Positions 8,973 through 17,908 of a DNA stretch of 64,000 nt are shown in pieces. Source of the DNA: Candidatus Puniceispirillum marinum IMCC1322. Its GTDB lineage: Bacteria > Pseudomonadota > Alphaproteobacteria > Puniceispirillales > Puniceispirillaceae. Location of the stretch: positions 1,240,001 to 1,304,000 of the forward strand of contig NC_014010.1 in the NCBI RefSeq assembly GCF_000024465.1, in the 5' to 3' direction. Position 1 is the first letter of the stretch. Every line of letters begins with the position of its first letter. The notes below the pieces were generated by a model. It was given only the letters and a program-made list of their open reading frames with translations. It had not been told where the DNA came from and made no database searches. The translations under genes were made by a program, and so were the position numbers.

Positions 8973-10271
8973 ATGAACAGCAAAATGATGCCGGGTTTTG
9001 GCAATGATTTTGAAAGCGAAGCGTTACCAGATGCCTTGCCGCAAGGCCGCAATTCACCACAGCAATGCCCCTATGGTCTTTATGCCGAACAGCTCAGCGG
9101 ATCACCCTTTACGGCACCGCGCGCAACCAACGAACGTTCATGGCTATATAGAATCCGTCCTTCGGTACGCCATTCGGGAAGATTTACGAAAACTGACTAC
9201 GCGCTTTGGAAAACAGCCCCAACCGGCGAGACGCATGATTTGCCATTGGGGCAATATCGATGGGATCCGATAGATATTCCGGATGATGCGACCGATTTTG
9301 TAGATGGCATGCGCACGATCACCAGTACTGGAGACTGTACCCAACATGCGGGCATGGCCACACATATATATGTATGTAACCGCGACATGGACAAATCGGT
9401 ATTTCTGAATGCCGATGCCGAAATGCTGTTTGTACCCCAGCTAGGCAGTTTGATTCTGCATACCGAACTTGGCCAGATGACAATCGACCCGGGGCATATC
9501 GCTGTTCTGCCACGGGGCATGATGGTCAAAATCCAGCTTGGCAACAATGAAGCACGTGGTTATGTCTGCGAAAATTATGGGGCAAAATTCACTTTGCCGG
9601 ATCGTGGCCCTATCGGGGCGAACTGTCTTGCCAATCCACGCGATTTCAAAACCCCTGTTGCCGCCTATGAAGATAGTGATGAACCACATGAGCTTATTGT
9701 GAAATGGTGCGGTGGCTTTCATAAGACATCACTCGATCATAGCCCGCTTGATGTGGTGGCATGGCATGGCAATTATGTGCCCTATTGTTATGACCTTGCC
9801 ACTTTCTCACCTGTCGGCGCCATCAGCTTTGATCACCCCGATCCCTCAATTTTCACGGTTTTGACCGCGCCATCGGAAACCACAGGTACGGCGAATATCG
9901 ATTTCGTCATTTTCCCTGAGCGCTGGTCAGTTGCCGAAAATACGTTTCGTCCACCTTGGTATCATCGCAACATCATGTCTGAATTTATGGGGCTGATTAA
10001 GGGAAAGTATGACGCCAAAGAGGCAGGCTTTCTTCCCGGCGGCATAAGCCTGCATAATATGATGTTACCGCATGGCCCCGATCTGGACGCATTTGAAAAA
10101 GCATCGACGAGCGAACTCAAACCCGTCAGGATGACCGATACACTGGCCTTTATGTTTGAAAGCCGATTGCCCCAGCATGTATCATGTTTTGCCGCCGAAA
10201 CATCGATGTTACAAGATGACTATATCGATTGCTGGCAGGGACTAGAAAAAAAATTTACCGGCAAAAAGTAA
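8973..10271 (+). CDS. hmgA: Homogentisate 1,2-dioxygenase
   Basis: Fe(II) ring-cleaving dioxygenase that turns homogentisate into 4-maleylacetoacetate in tyrosine/phenylalanine breakdown. At 432 residues it has the usual family length. N-terminal [20 protein letters not shown] is characteristic. By alignment from memory with the human enzyme, the iron ligands are His331 (PPWYHRN), Glu337 (SEFMG) and His367 (LPHGPD). It heads a plus-strand operon with fahA, an MBL-fold gene, a FAD monooxygenase and a DUF2783 gene. No maleylacetoacetate isomerase gene is in the window, so that step must be encoded elsewhere or bypassed. Confidence 0.96.
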   Translation: MNSKMMPGFGNDFESEALPDALPQGRNSPQQCPYGLYAEQLSGSPFTAPRATNERSWLYRIRPSVRHSGRFTKTDYALWKTAPTGETHDLPLGQYRWDPIDIPDDATDFVDGMRTITSTGDCTQHAGMATHIYVCNRDMDKSVFLNADAEMLFVPQLGSLILHTELGQMTIDPGHIAVLPRGMMVKIQLGNNEARGYVCENYGAKFTLPDRGPIGANCLANPRDFKTPVAAYEDSDEPHELIVKWCGGFHKTSLDHSPLDVVAWHGNYVPYCYDLATFSPVGAISFDHPDPSIFTVLTAPSETTGTANIDFVIFPERWSVAENTFRPPWYHRNIMSEFMGLIKGKYDAKEAGFLPGGISLHNMMLPHGPDLDAFEKASTSELKPVRMTDTLAFMFESRLPQHVSCFAAETSMLQDDYIDCWQGLEKKFTGKK

Positions 10272-10296
10272 CAGTAACCAAGATATGAGGTAGATA

Positions 10297-11313
10297 ATGA
10301 AACTTGCCAGCCTGAATGACGGCACCCGCGACGGAAGTCTGATTGTCGTATCACGCGATTTGACCCGCTATTGCCATGCCACCGAAATTGCGCCAACAAT
10401 GCAGGCGGCGCTTGACGAATGGGATAGATGTGCGCCTTTGTTGGAAACGCTTTTTAATGCGGTTCAATCCGGATCAGCGGCCTGTCAGACTTTTAACCCT
10501 ACCGACGCCCATTCTCCTCTACCACGTGCCTATCAATGGGCGGACGGATCAGCCTATGTCAATCATGTTCAGCTTGTGCGTAAAGCACGTGGTGCCGAAG
10601 TGCCCGAAAGTTTCTGGACTGATCCATTGATGTATCAGGGCGGCTCAGATGATTTCACCCCGCCATATGCGCCGATCGTCATTCCTGATGAGGCCTGGGG
10701 CATCGATATGGAAGCCGAGGTTGCAATTGTTACCGATGATGTGCCAATGGGCGTATCAGTTACCGATGCCAGCGCACATATAAAGCTTATCATGTTGGTC
10801 AATGATGTGTCGTTACGTCATCTTATCAAAGGTGAACTGGCAAAAGGCTTTGGGTTCTTCCAGTCCAAACCGGCAACCACATTTTCACCGGTTGCCGTGA
10901 CGCCAGACGAGCTTGGTACGGCCTGGGTCGATAGCAAACTTCACCGGATCATGGAAGTTGACCTGAACGACGCCCCGCTTGGCCGGGCAGATGCGGGTAC
11001 CGATATGACCTTTTCCTTTGCCGAATTAATTGCTCATGCCACCAAATCACGCAATTTGCGTGCAGGTGCTATTATCGGATCAGGAACGATATCAAATCGT
11101 GACGCAGACGGCGGCCCAGGCCGGCCAGTTGCCGATGGTGGGCGCGGCTATTCCTGTCTTGCCGAAATTCGGATGGTCGAAACGATCAGAGATGGTGCCC
11201 CAACCACCTCATTCATGCATTTTGGTGACAAGGTCGGTATTGAAATGCATGATGATGATGGTGCCAGCATCTTTGGCCGGATCGAACAGATAGTAGAGGT
11301 CTATAATGGCTAA
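10297..11313 (+). CDS. fahA: Fumarylacetoacetate hydrolase
   Basis: Last enzyme of homogentisate breakdown, splitting fumarylacetoacetate into fumarate and acetoacetate. The 338-residue protein belongs to the two-domain branch of the FAH family. Visible landmarks: metal-binding EAEVAIVTDDVP, KGFGFFQSKPATTFSPV, and the C-terminal GAIIGSGTISN followed by GYSCLAEIR. GAGG stands 6-7 nt ahead of the ATG. The next gene begins inside its last codons (ATGGCTAA, 8-bp overlap), which suggests coupled translation. Confidence 0.93.
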   Translation: MKLASLNDGTRDGSLIVVSRDLTRYCHATEIAPTMQAALDEWDRCAPLLETLFNAVQSGSAACQTFNPTDAHSPLPRAYQWADGSAYVNHVQLVRKARGAEVPESFWTDPLMYQGGSDDFTPPYAPIVIPDEAWGIDMEAEVAIVTDDVPMGVSVTDASAHIKLIMLVNDVSLRHLIKGELAKGFGFFQSKPATTFSPVAVTPDELGTAWVDSKLHRIMEVDLNDAPLGRADAGTDMTFSFAELIAHATKSRNLRAGAIIGSGTISNRDADGGPGRPVADGGRGYSCLAEIRMVETIRDGAPTTSFMHFGDKVGIEMHDDDGASIFGRIEQIVEVYNG

Positions 11314-12256
11314 GGCATTTGCATCACAAGGCGATATGGCCGAAAAGAATATCAGCTTTACCGAAATCGGACGTGACCTATGGGCGTTTACTGCCGAAGG
11401 TGATCCGAATACTGGTGTTATCATCGGTGATGACAGCGTCATGATTATTGATGCACAGGCAACCCCGCGCCTTGCCAATAAAGTTGTCGAGAAAATACGC
11501 GGTGTCACTGACAAGCCGATTAAGCATGTGGTGCTGTCGCATTATCATGCGGTTCGTGTATTGGGGGCGTCAGCCTATGACGCCTCGGAAATCATCGCCT
11601 CGGATACATGCCGGGCGATGATACATGAGCGTGGACAAGAAGACTGGGATAGCGAGTTTGGCCGCTTTCCCCGTCTGTTCGAAGGGCATGAGTCAATTCC
11701 TGGCCTGACCTGGCCTAGCCAGACCTTCGCCAAAAAAATGACCGTTCATCTTGGCAACCGGCAAATTGATCTGATGCATCTTGGCCGTGCCCATACAGCA
11801 GGTGATATTGTTGCTTTTGTACCAGACGAACAGGTGATGTTTACCGGCGATATCGTCGAATATCATTCCGCTTGCTATTGCGGTGATGGTCACTTCAATG
11901 ATTGGGGCAATACATTGGATAAGATTGCCGATTTTGCCCCAAGTGCCATTGCACCAGGACGCGGTGACGCGCTGGTTGGCGACAACATGGTCACGGCCGC
12001 GATTGAAAACACCCGCGACTTTGTGATGAGCACCTATCGGCCAGCAGCCATGGTGGCGGCCAGAGGCGGCACATTGAAAGATGCGTGGGACGCCGTGCGT
12101 GAAGTCTGTGACCCTAAATTCGCTGATTATGCAATTTACGAACATTGCCTGCCCTTTAATGTAGCGCGTGCTTTTGACGAGGCAAAAGGTATCGACACCC
12201 CGCGCATCTGGACAGCCGAACGTGATCTGGATATGTGGAACGCCTTACAAGGTTGA
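11306..12256 (+). CDS. MBL-fold protein of the homogentisate operon, incomplete metal motif
   Basis: 316-residue metallo-beta-lactamase-fold protein. The fold is indicated by GVIIGDDSVMIIDAQATPR, HVVLSHYHAVRVLGASAY, HLGRAHTAGDIVAF and FTGDIVEY. The canonical HxHxDH site reads H79-Y-H81-A-V83-R84, so the Asp and His that bind the second metal are absent. Relatives with the same HYHAVRVLG variant accompany this kind of FAD monooxygenase, but their reaction is not established as far as I know. It may be a single-metal hydrolase, for example a thioesterase or lactonase, or a non-catalytic partner. Its start is embedded in the fahA stop. Confidence 0.8.
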   Translation: MAKAFASQGDMAEKNISFTEIGRDLWAFTAEGDPNTGVIIGDDSVMIIDAQATPRLANKVVEKIRGVTDKPIKHVVLSHYHAVRVLGASAYDASEIIASDTCRAMIHERGQEDWDSEFGRFPRLFEGHESIPGLTWPSQTFAKKMTVHLGNRQIDLMHLGRAHTAGDIVAFVPDEQVMFTGDIVEYHSACYCGDGHFNDWGNTLDKIADFAPSAIAPGRGDALVGDNMVTAAIENTRDFVMSTYRPAAMVAARGGTLKDAWDAVREVCDPKFADYAIYEHCLPFNVARAFDEAKGIDTPRIWTAERDLDMWNALQG

Positions 12257-12284
12257 TGTGGCAGACGTAGAATGTGAGATTGTT

Positions 12285-13892
12285 ATGGCACGCTATGCTT
12301 ATGAATCATTTCCATACCATACCCCGCCTGAATTATCAGGCGAAGCGGCATCTGATGCGCCTGTTTTAATCGTGGGCGCAGGCCCAATTGGACTAGCCTC
12401 AGCGGTTGATCTTGCGACTAGGGGAATCGCCAGCATCGTACTGGATGACAATAATGTTGTTTCGGTTGGAAGCCGGGCCATTTGCTGGGCCAAACGGTCG
12501 CTGGAAATTTTTGACCGGCTTGGTGTGGCTGATCGAATGCTGGCCAAAGGCGTGACATGGAAATTGGGGCGGGTTTATCGCGGTGACGATGAAATTTATT
12601 CCTTCGATCTATTACCCGAAGATGGGCATAAATTTCCAGCTTTCATCAATCTTCAGCAATATTATGTCGAACAGTTTCTGGTCGAACGCTGTGCTGATTT
12701 CCCTGAACTGATTGATTTGCGCTTCAAGAACAAAGTCATGTCGGTCACACAGGATGATGATAATGTCACAGCATCGATTCAAACGCCTGATGGTATCTAT
12801 GATATTTGTGGTGCCTATCTTCTGGCCTGTGATGGGGCGAACAGCCGACTGCGCAAACAATTCGGTCTTGATTTTGATGGCCGGCATTTTGACGAACGCT
12901 TTCTGATTGCCGATGTCGAAATGGAGGCTGACTTCCCATCCGAACGGTGGTTCTGGTTTACCCCTACTTTTCATAAAGGCCAGTCAGCCTTGCTTCATAA
13001 ACAGCCGGATAATATCTACCGGATTGACCTACAGCTTGGCCCTGATGCAGATCCGGATGAAGAAAAGAAACCCGAAAATGTCATTCCACGCATCGAAAAG
13101 ATCGTTGGTGGCCGTCCCTTCAAGCTTGATTGGGTCAGCATCTATGATTTCAACTGCCGACGGATTGACCGATTCATTCATAACCGTGTCATTTTTGTAG
13201 GTGACTCGGCGCATGTCGTATCCCCCTTTGGGGCGCGAGGCGGTAATGGCGGCATCCATGATATCGATAATCTGGGCTGGAAGCTGGCGGCGGTAATCAC
13301 CGGACAGGCAAATCCAAACCTGCTTGAAAGCTATAATGAAGAACGCGTTTTTGGCGCTGATGAAAATATCCGCAATTCCAGCTGGACATCACGTTTCATG
13401 TCACCTGATGGAGAGGTCGAAATGGCCTTTCGCAATGCTGTTCTGGGATTGAGCGTAAACGCGCCTTTTGCCCGCAGGCTTGTGAATGCGGGACGCCTGT
13501 CATTACCATGCCAGCTTGGCCATAGCAGCCTGACATATAAGGCTGATGACGAATTTGATGTCCAGATGACGTTAGGCGCCCCCTGTATGGATGCACCACT
13601 TACTAATAAAGATGGTGATCATGTCTGGTTGATGAACCAGCTTGGAAACGGATTTACGCTGTTGGTGATTGGCGTGCCTTTATGTGATGTGCCAGATAAT
13701 CTTGACTGCATCCATATTGATGCGAATGGCGATTTTATTGACATTGAGGGGCTGGTGACCAAAAGATATGGCGCGGGCGTCTATCTGATCCGGCCGGATC
13801 AGCATGTCACCGCACGCTGGCTGTCAGACAAAGTGAGTGCCACAGATATTACCGCCGCATTGGCACGCGCTTATGCACGCACAACAGCATAG
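12285..13892 (+). CDS. FAD-dependent aromatic-type monooxygenase (MhpA/PheA-like)
   Basis: 535-residue flavoprotein of the PHBH/MhpA hydroxylase superfamily. Seen: the Rossmann motif VLIVGAGPIGLASAVDLATR near residue 26, the DG motif LLACDGANSRLRKQFGLDF around residues 180-200, and the GD motif VIFVGDSAHVVSPFGARGGN around 304-323. A C-terminal thioredoxin-like tail follows, as in phenol-type hydroxylases. A longer reading from 12168 overlaps the MBL gene; the ATG at 12285, 28 bp after that gene's stop, is chosen because GTGAG precedes it and the protein then begins as family members do. In this operon it could make homogentisate from a hydroxyphenylacetate; that is inference. Confidence 0.85.
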   Translation: MARYAYESFPYHTPPELSGEAASDAPVLIVGAGPIGLASAVDLATRGIASIVLDDNNVVSVGSRAICWAKRSLEIFDRLGVADRMLAKGVTWKLGRVYRGDDEIYSFDLLPEDGHKFPAFINLQQYYVEQFLVERCADFPELIDLRFKNKVMSVTQDDDNVTASIQTPDGIYDICGAYLLACDGANSRLRKQFGLDFDGRHFDERFLIADVEMEADFPSERWFWFTPTFHKGQSALLHKQPDNIYRIDLQLGPDADPDEEKKPENVIPRIEKIVGGRPFKLDWVSIYDFNCRRIDRFIHNRVIFVGDSAHVVSPFGARGGNGGIHDIDNLGWKLAAVITGQANPNLLESYNEERVFGADENIRNSSWTSRFMSPDGEVEMAFRNAVLGLSVNAPFARRLVNAGRLSLPCQLGHSSLTYKADDEFDVQMTLGAPCMDAPLTNKDGDHVWLMNQLGNGFTLLVIGVPLCDVPDNLDCIHIDANGDFIDIEGLVTKRYGAGVYLIRPDQHVTARWLSDKVSATDITAALARAYARTTA

Positions 13893-13901
13893 GAGAGGCG
13901 A

Positions 13902-14102
13902 ATGACAATCAATACAGATTTTAATCTGGGTGTCGAAAGTGACGCGCTCTATAACGATTTACTTGACGCTCATACCGGCTTGTCTGCAGACAAAAGTAGC
14001 CAGCTCAATGCTGCGCTTATTCTGGTGATGATGAATCATATTGGCGATGCCGCTATCATCCGCGACGCCATCCGCACAGCCCGCACATCCATTGATAACT
14101 AG
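13902..14102 (+). CDS. Small DUF2783 protein
   Basis: 66-residue acidic, soluble protein with no membrane segment. It matches the pattern of DUF2783, a family of very small proteins almost always found beside such FAD monooxygenases. Visible pieces are DALYNDLLDAHTGLSADKSS and LNAALILVMMNHIGDAAI. A strong ribosome site (AGGAGAGG) lies right before the ATG, and the gap to the monooxygenase is only 9 bp, so co-expression is near certain. A role as a small subunit or stabiliser of the monooxygenase is plausible but unproven. Confidence 0.82.
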   Translation: MTINTDFNLGVESDALYNDLLDAHTGLSADKSSQLNAALILVMMNHIGDAAIIRDAIRTARTSIDN

Positions 14103-14130
14103 CTTCTGGCGCAACGGATAATAATTCTTC

Positions 14131-14622
14131 ATGTTTGACATCATCCTGTTCACGCCGCAGATACCACCCAATACAGGGAATATCATCCGGCTATGTGCGA
14201 ATACGGGCGCGCGCCTGCATCTGGTAAAGCCACTTGGCTTTTCACTTGATGAAAAATCATGCCGACGCGCGGGGCTTGATTATCATGAAATGGCGCGGGT
14301 ACAGCAACATGACAATCTGGATGCGTGCCTTGATGTTCTGGGCATGTCGATAAATACGCAACGGCTGTTTGCCATCACCAAATTTGGCACGCAGATTGTG
14401 CATGACACCACCTTTGTGGCGGGGGATGTGTTTCTGTTTGGTGCGGAAACAACAGGCCTGCCTGACAGCATTCACGCGGCGCTTGGTGATCATCAGAAAT
14501 TATCTCTGCCAATGCTACCGGCCAATCGAAGCTTGAATCTTAGTAATGCTGTGTCTGTTACCTTGTATGAAGCATGGCGGCAAACCGGCTTTCAGACACC
14601 CGAAGCACAAGAGATATCATGA
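14131..14622 (+). CDS. trmL: tRNA (cytidine(34)-2'-O)-methyltransferase
   Basis: SPOUT-class enzyme that methylates the ribose of the wobble base in certain tRNA-Leu species, using S-adenosylmethionine. At 163 residues it has the short TrmL length. Motifs: PQIPPNTGNIIRLCANTGA (motif 1), LFGAETTGLP (motif 2), and LPMLPANRSLNLSNAVSVTL (motif 3 with the trefoil knot). The ribosome site is weak. The ATG of the following MBL gene overlaps its TGA (ATGA), a sign of an operon, though the two functions look unrelated. Confidence 0.93.
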   Translation: MFDIILFTPQIPPNTGNIIRLCANTGARLHLVKPLGFSLDEKSCRRAGLDYHEMARVQQHDNLDACLDVLGMSINTQRLFAITKFGTQIVHDTTFVAGDVFLFGAETTGLPDSIHAALGDHQKLSLPMLPANRSLNLSNAVSVTLYEAWRQTGFQTPEAQEIS

Positions 14623-15653
14623 CCAAACAACTAACTGCCATGCAACCGCTGGATATCGATGTGCCTCAGCCCGGCCATATGGTCGCGCTTGCTGATGATC
14701 TATACTGGTTTCGTTTCAGCCTGCCCTTCCGCCTGAACCACATCAATCTATATGCCCTTGATACTGCCGATGGCTGGCTTTTGATCGATTGTGGCATAAA
14801 GGCTGATAGCAATGCGGTGCAATGGCCGCCGATGCTTGATGGGCCCCTTGCTGGCAAGCCGATTGCCGGTATTCTGGTCACCCATTACCATGCCGATCAT
14901 GTCGGCTATGCGGGGCAATTATCCAACCTGACAGGTGCGCCTATCATGACCGGCGCCATCGAGCATGAGATGATGCGCTGGGCATTGGATATGACCAATG
15001 CTGATTATGAAACATTGGCTGGCAAAATTTATTCTGAATTTGGACTGCCCGAAGCTGTCATTGACCGCACCAAGAAATCTGGCAATTTTTATCGTTCCCT
15101 TGTAGGTGAACTGCCAGATGTCACCATTTTAGAGGCTGGACATGAAATAAAAACCGTCGCCGGTAACTGGCAGATACGCTTTGACGGTGGCCATTCACCA
15201 GGCCATATGAGCTTTAGCGATCATGCGCGTAAATTATATCTTGGCATAGATTTCCTGCTACCGCGCATCTCGCCAAATATATCGGCACCTCTGCGCAACA
15301 TTAATGCTGATGTGCTGGCAGACTATTTCACCTATCTGCATGATATGTGTTCACTGGATAATGACTGGCTGGTTATTTCTGGACATGACTGGCCGTACTA
15401 TGGAGGCGGCATACGCGCCGCCGCCCTGAAAGCGCATCATCAGCAACGATTGGCGCAGTTAATGGACGCTGCCAGAACCTCGCCCCTATCGACCAAAATG
15501 GCCAGTGACCATCTGTTTCCGTTTGAACTGACCGACCATGAAGTGTTTTTCGCCAGTTGCGAGGCGCGTGCGCATCTCAATCACCTGTTCCATAGCGGTA
15601 AAATGAATTATGCGCGTGGCAAAGACAATATCGGTTATTTTGCTCTGACGTAG
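14619..15653 (+). CDS. MBL-fold metallo-hydrolase
   Basis: 344-residue metallo-beta-lactamase superfamily hydrolase with a complete dinuclear site: VTHYHADHVGYAG (HxHxDH) near residue 88, FDGGHSPGHMSF (third-metal His) and SGHDWPYYGG. The C-terminal region has a small helical domain as in DUF/LACTB2-like hydrolases. Substrate unknown; thioester or lactone hydrolysis is the usual guess. A longer reading starting at 14574 lies inside trmL; the ATG at 14619 overlapping the trmL stop is preferred. Unlike the MBL protein of the homogentisate operon, this one keeps all ligands. Confidence 0.8.
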   Translation: MTKQLTAMQPLDIDVPQPGHMVALADDLYWFRFSLPFRLNHINLYALDTADGWLLIDCGIKADSNAVQWPPMLDGPLAGKPIAGILVTHYHADHVGYAGQLSNLTGAPIMTGAIEHEMMRWALDMTNADYETLAGKIYSEFGLPEAVIDRTKKSGNFYRSLVGELPDVTILEAGHEIKTVAGNWQIRFDGGHSPGHMSFSDHARKLYLGIDFLLPRISPNISAPLRNINADVLADYFTYLHDMCSLDNDWLVISGHDWPYYGGGIRAAALKAHHQQRLAQLMDAARTSPLSTKMASDHLFPFELTDHEVFFASCEARAHLNHLFHSGKMNYARGKDNIGYFALT

Positions 15654-15674
15654 AGTTACGCATCTAGGCTGGCT

Positions 15675-15748
15675 CTCGGATTGATTGACTTGGCCTAGCG
15701 AACAGGGCAAAAAGAAACCTGTGTTTTAGCCAAAGGTGATCCTATGAG
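15675..15748 (+). promoter_or_regulatory. Structured leader of metY; candidate cis-regulatory RNA
   Basis: A long hairpin is possible: TTGGCcTA (15690-15697) with TAGCCAA (15727-15733), enclosing ACAGG (15702-15706) with CCTGT (15718-15722) around an 11-nt loop. Its 3' side touches the ribosome site AAAGG (15732-15736). A second pairing, GGAT (15678-15681) with ATCC (15739-15742), could close off the ribosome site and start codon. Alphaproteobacterial metY leaders often carry SAM-sensing riboswitches, but this does not match the SAM-II consensus as I remember it. Confidence 0.4.
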
Positions 15749-17042
15749 TGGCGACTATAAATTCGATACTTTGAGCCTGCATGCCGGACATGTACCCGAT
15801 GAAACATATGGGTCGCGTGCTGTTCCTATTCATCAGACCACATCCTATGTTTTCAAGGACAGCGATCATGCTGCCGCGCTCTATAATATGGAAATTGGCG
15901 GGCATCTTTATAGTCGTATTTCCAACCCGACTGTTGCGGTTCTTGAACAACGTGTTGCCGCCCTTGACGGGGCTGTTGCTGCCACCGCGACGGCCTCTGG
16001 CATGGCGGCGCTTTCAACAACTTTGCTGACCATTTGTTCACAGGGCGATCACATCGTTTCATCATCACGCATGTATGGCGCGAACATCAATCTGATGGAA
16101 AACACCCTGCCACGTTTTGGTATCACCACCAGCTTTGTTGATCCATGCGATCCCGACGCCATAAAAGCCGCCATTCAGGACAATACCAAGCTGATTTTTG
16201 GTGAAGTCATAGGTAACCCTGGACTCGATATCATGGATGTCGAAAAGGTCGCCAAGATCGCTGATGAAGCCGGTATTCCGCTGATCCTTGACTGTACATT
16301 CAATACACCCTGGCTGTTAAAACCAATTGATCTAGGTGCCAATATCATCATTCATTCATTAACCAAATGGATGGGCGGCCACGGCATTGCCATTGGCGGT
16401 ATTGCTGTTGATGCAGGTAACTTTGACTGGGGACGCAACGATAAATTCCCAACGATTGCCGGCCCACATTATTCGATGAACGGCATTAATTTCTATGAAG
16501 AATTTGGGCCTGCCGCCTTTACCGCACGGTTCCGCGCCGAAGGCATGTATAATCTGGGGCCAAGCCTGTCACCAACCAATGCCTTTCATATTCTCCAAGG
16601 TCTGGAAACCTTGCCATTACGCATGCAACGGCATATGGAAAATACGGAAAAAATGCTTACGTTTCTCAGCGATCATGAAGGTGTGGCGTGGGTGCGCCAC
16701 CCCAATCTGCCTGATCATCCGGGGCATGCGTTGGCCAAGAAAATGTTGCCGCGAGGCGCAGGCTCGATCATTGTTTTCGGTCTGAAAGGGGGACGCGAAG
16801 CGGGACGTGCCTTTATCGAGTCAGTCGATCTGGCATCCCATCTGGCAAATGTTGGTGATGCCAAAACATTGGTGATCCATCCAGCCAGTACGACACATTC
16901 GCATATTTCCGCCGAAGCCATGATCGAAGGGGGACTCTCAGATGATATGATTCGCCTGTCGGTGGGGCTGGAAGATATCGATGATATTATTGCCGACTTC
17001 AAACAAGGGCTGAAAGCGGCTAGCCGTGCGGTCAAAGCCTGA
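15744..17042 (+). CDS. metY: O-acetylhomoserine aminocarboxypropyltransferase (sulfhydrylase)
   Basis: PLP enzyme that makes homocysteine (or methionine) from O-acetylhomoserine and sulfide or methanethiol. 432 residues, normal for MetY and longer than MetB/MetZ. The PLP lysine is Lys208 in HSLTKWMGGHG; the aspartate that contacts the ring nitrogen is in LILDCTFNTPWL. The N-terminal YKFDTLSLHAGHVPDETYGS is typical. AAAGG lies 7 nt before the ATG, inside the structured leader described separately. In DMSP-using marine bacteria this enzyme can capture methanethiol; relevance here is inferred from the DmdC-like gene nearby. Confidence 0.93.
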   Translation: MSGDYKFDTLSLHAGHVPDETYGSRAVPIHQTTSYVFKDSDHAAALYNMEIGGHLYSRISNPTVAVLEQRVAALDGAVAATATASGMAALSTTLLTICSQGDHIVSSSRMYGANINLMENTLPRFGITTSFVDPCDPDAIKAAIQDNTKLIFGEVIGNPGLDIMDVEKVAKIADEAGIPLILDCTFNTPWLLKPIDLGANIIIHSLTKWMGGHGIAIGGIAVDAGNFDWGRNDKFPTIAGPHYSMNGINFYEEFGPAAFTARFRAEGMYNLGPSLSPTNAFHILQGLETLPLRMQRHMENTEKMLTFLSDHEGVAWVRHPNLPDHPGHALAKKMLPRGAGSIIVFGLKGGREAGRAFIESVDLASHLANVGDAKTLVIHPASTTHSHISAEAMIEGGLSDDMIRLSVGLEDIDDIIADFKQGLKAASRAVKA

Positions 17043-17066
17043 TCTGCCAGCATAGCGGAGACAAAG

Positions 17067-17864
17067 ATGAAACATAATCTGCATGGCACCCAAATCCATC
17101 TTGCAACAGGCGGGCGTGATTTCGATCCGGCAGGTGACGTTCTGGTCATGTTGCACGGAAGCGGACAGAACCATTTAAGCTGGATTTTACAAAGCCGTCA
17201 TTTTGCCCATCACGGCTACAGCGTATTGGTGCCCGATTTCCCCGGACATGGCCTATCTGAGGGTGCGCCGCTTGAGACGATTGAGGATATGGCAGCATGG
17301 GTCATAGATTTACTTAATAGCCTCGGCGTTAAAACCGCCTGCCTTGTTGGACATTCACAAGGTTGTCTTGTCACAATCGAAGCGGCCGCCAGCCATCCAG
17401 ACCGTATCACGCATCTGGTGCTGATTGCGGGGGCAATGGCAATTCCGGTCAATGAGGTCTTGCTGGACATGTCTGATCAAGCCCTGGAAAAAGCCATTGC
17501 CATGCTGACAAGCTTCGGGCATGGCCCCGATGCGCATAAATATGATCATTCACTGCCGGGGCATTCTTTTATCGACTTTGGAAAAAGGGTGATGGCGATA
17601 AATAACCGCGCGGCGTTAAAAGCCGATTTCACCGCCTGTAATAAATATAGTCATGGCAGCACCGCCGCCGCATCGATCCGTCAGCCAACCTTATGCCTGC
17701 TGGCCCAGAAAGACCGAAACACACCATTAAAGTTCGGCAAGATGATGGCCGAAGCTATTAATGACTGTACCCTTGAGATCATCAACAATGCTGGCCATAT
17801 GTTACCTGTTGAACGCCCGCTTGCGGTTAATGCCGCCATGCGTGATTTTCTTGGGAACCGGTGA
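17067..17864 (+). CDS. Alpha/beta hydrolase
   Basis: 265-residue serine hydrolase of the alpha/beta fold. The oxyanion segment VLVMLHGSGQNHLSW, the strand DFPGHGLSEG, the nucleophile elbow VGHSQGCLVTIEAA (Ser near residue 96), the acid region QKDRNTPLKFGKMMAE and the histidine NNAGHMLPVERP are all present, so it should be active. The substrate is not evident. It follows metY by 24 bp and precedes the beta-oxidation fusion gene by 44 bp, so it is probably co-transcribed with one or both. GGAG stands ahead of the ATG. Confidence 0.82.
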   Translation: MKHNLHGTQIHLATGGRDFDPAGDVLVMLHGSGQNHLSWILQSRHFAHHGYSVLVPDFPGHGLSEGAPLETIEDMAAWVIDLLNSLGVKTACLVGHSQGCLVTIEAAASHPDRITHLVLIAGAMAIPVNEVLLDMSDQALEKAIAMLTSFGHGPDAHKYDHSLPGHSFIDFGKRVMAINNRAALKADFTACNKYSHGSTAAASIRQPTLCLLAQKDRNTPLKFGKMMAEAINDCTLEIINNAGHMLPVERPLAVNAAMRDFLGNR

Positions 17865-17908
17865 ATAGATTACGCGGGAATTGCCTGCCGAAGGTAAAGG
17901 TTTAAGTT

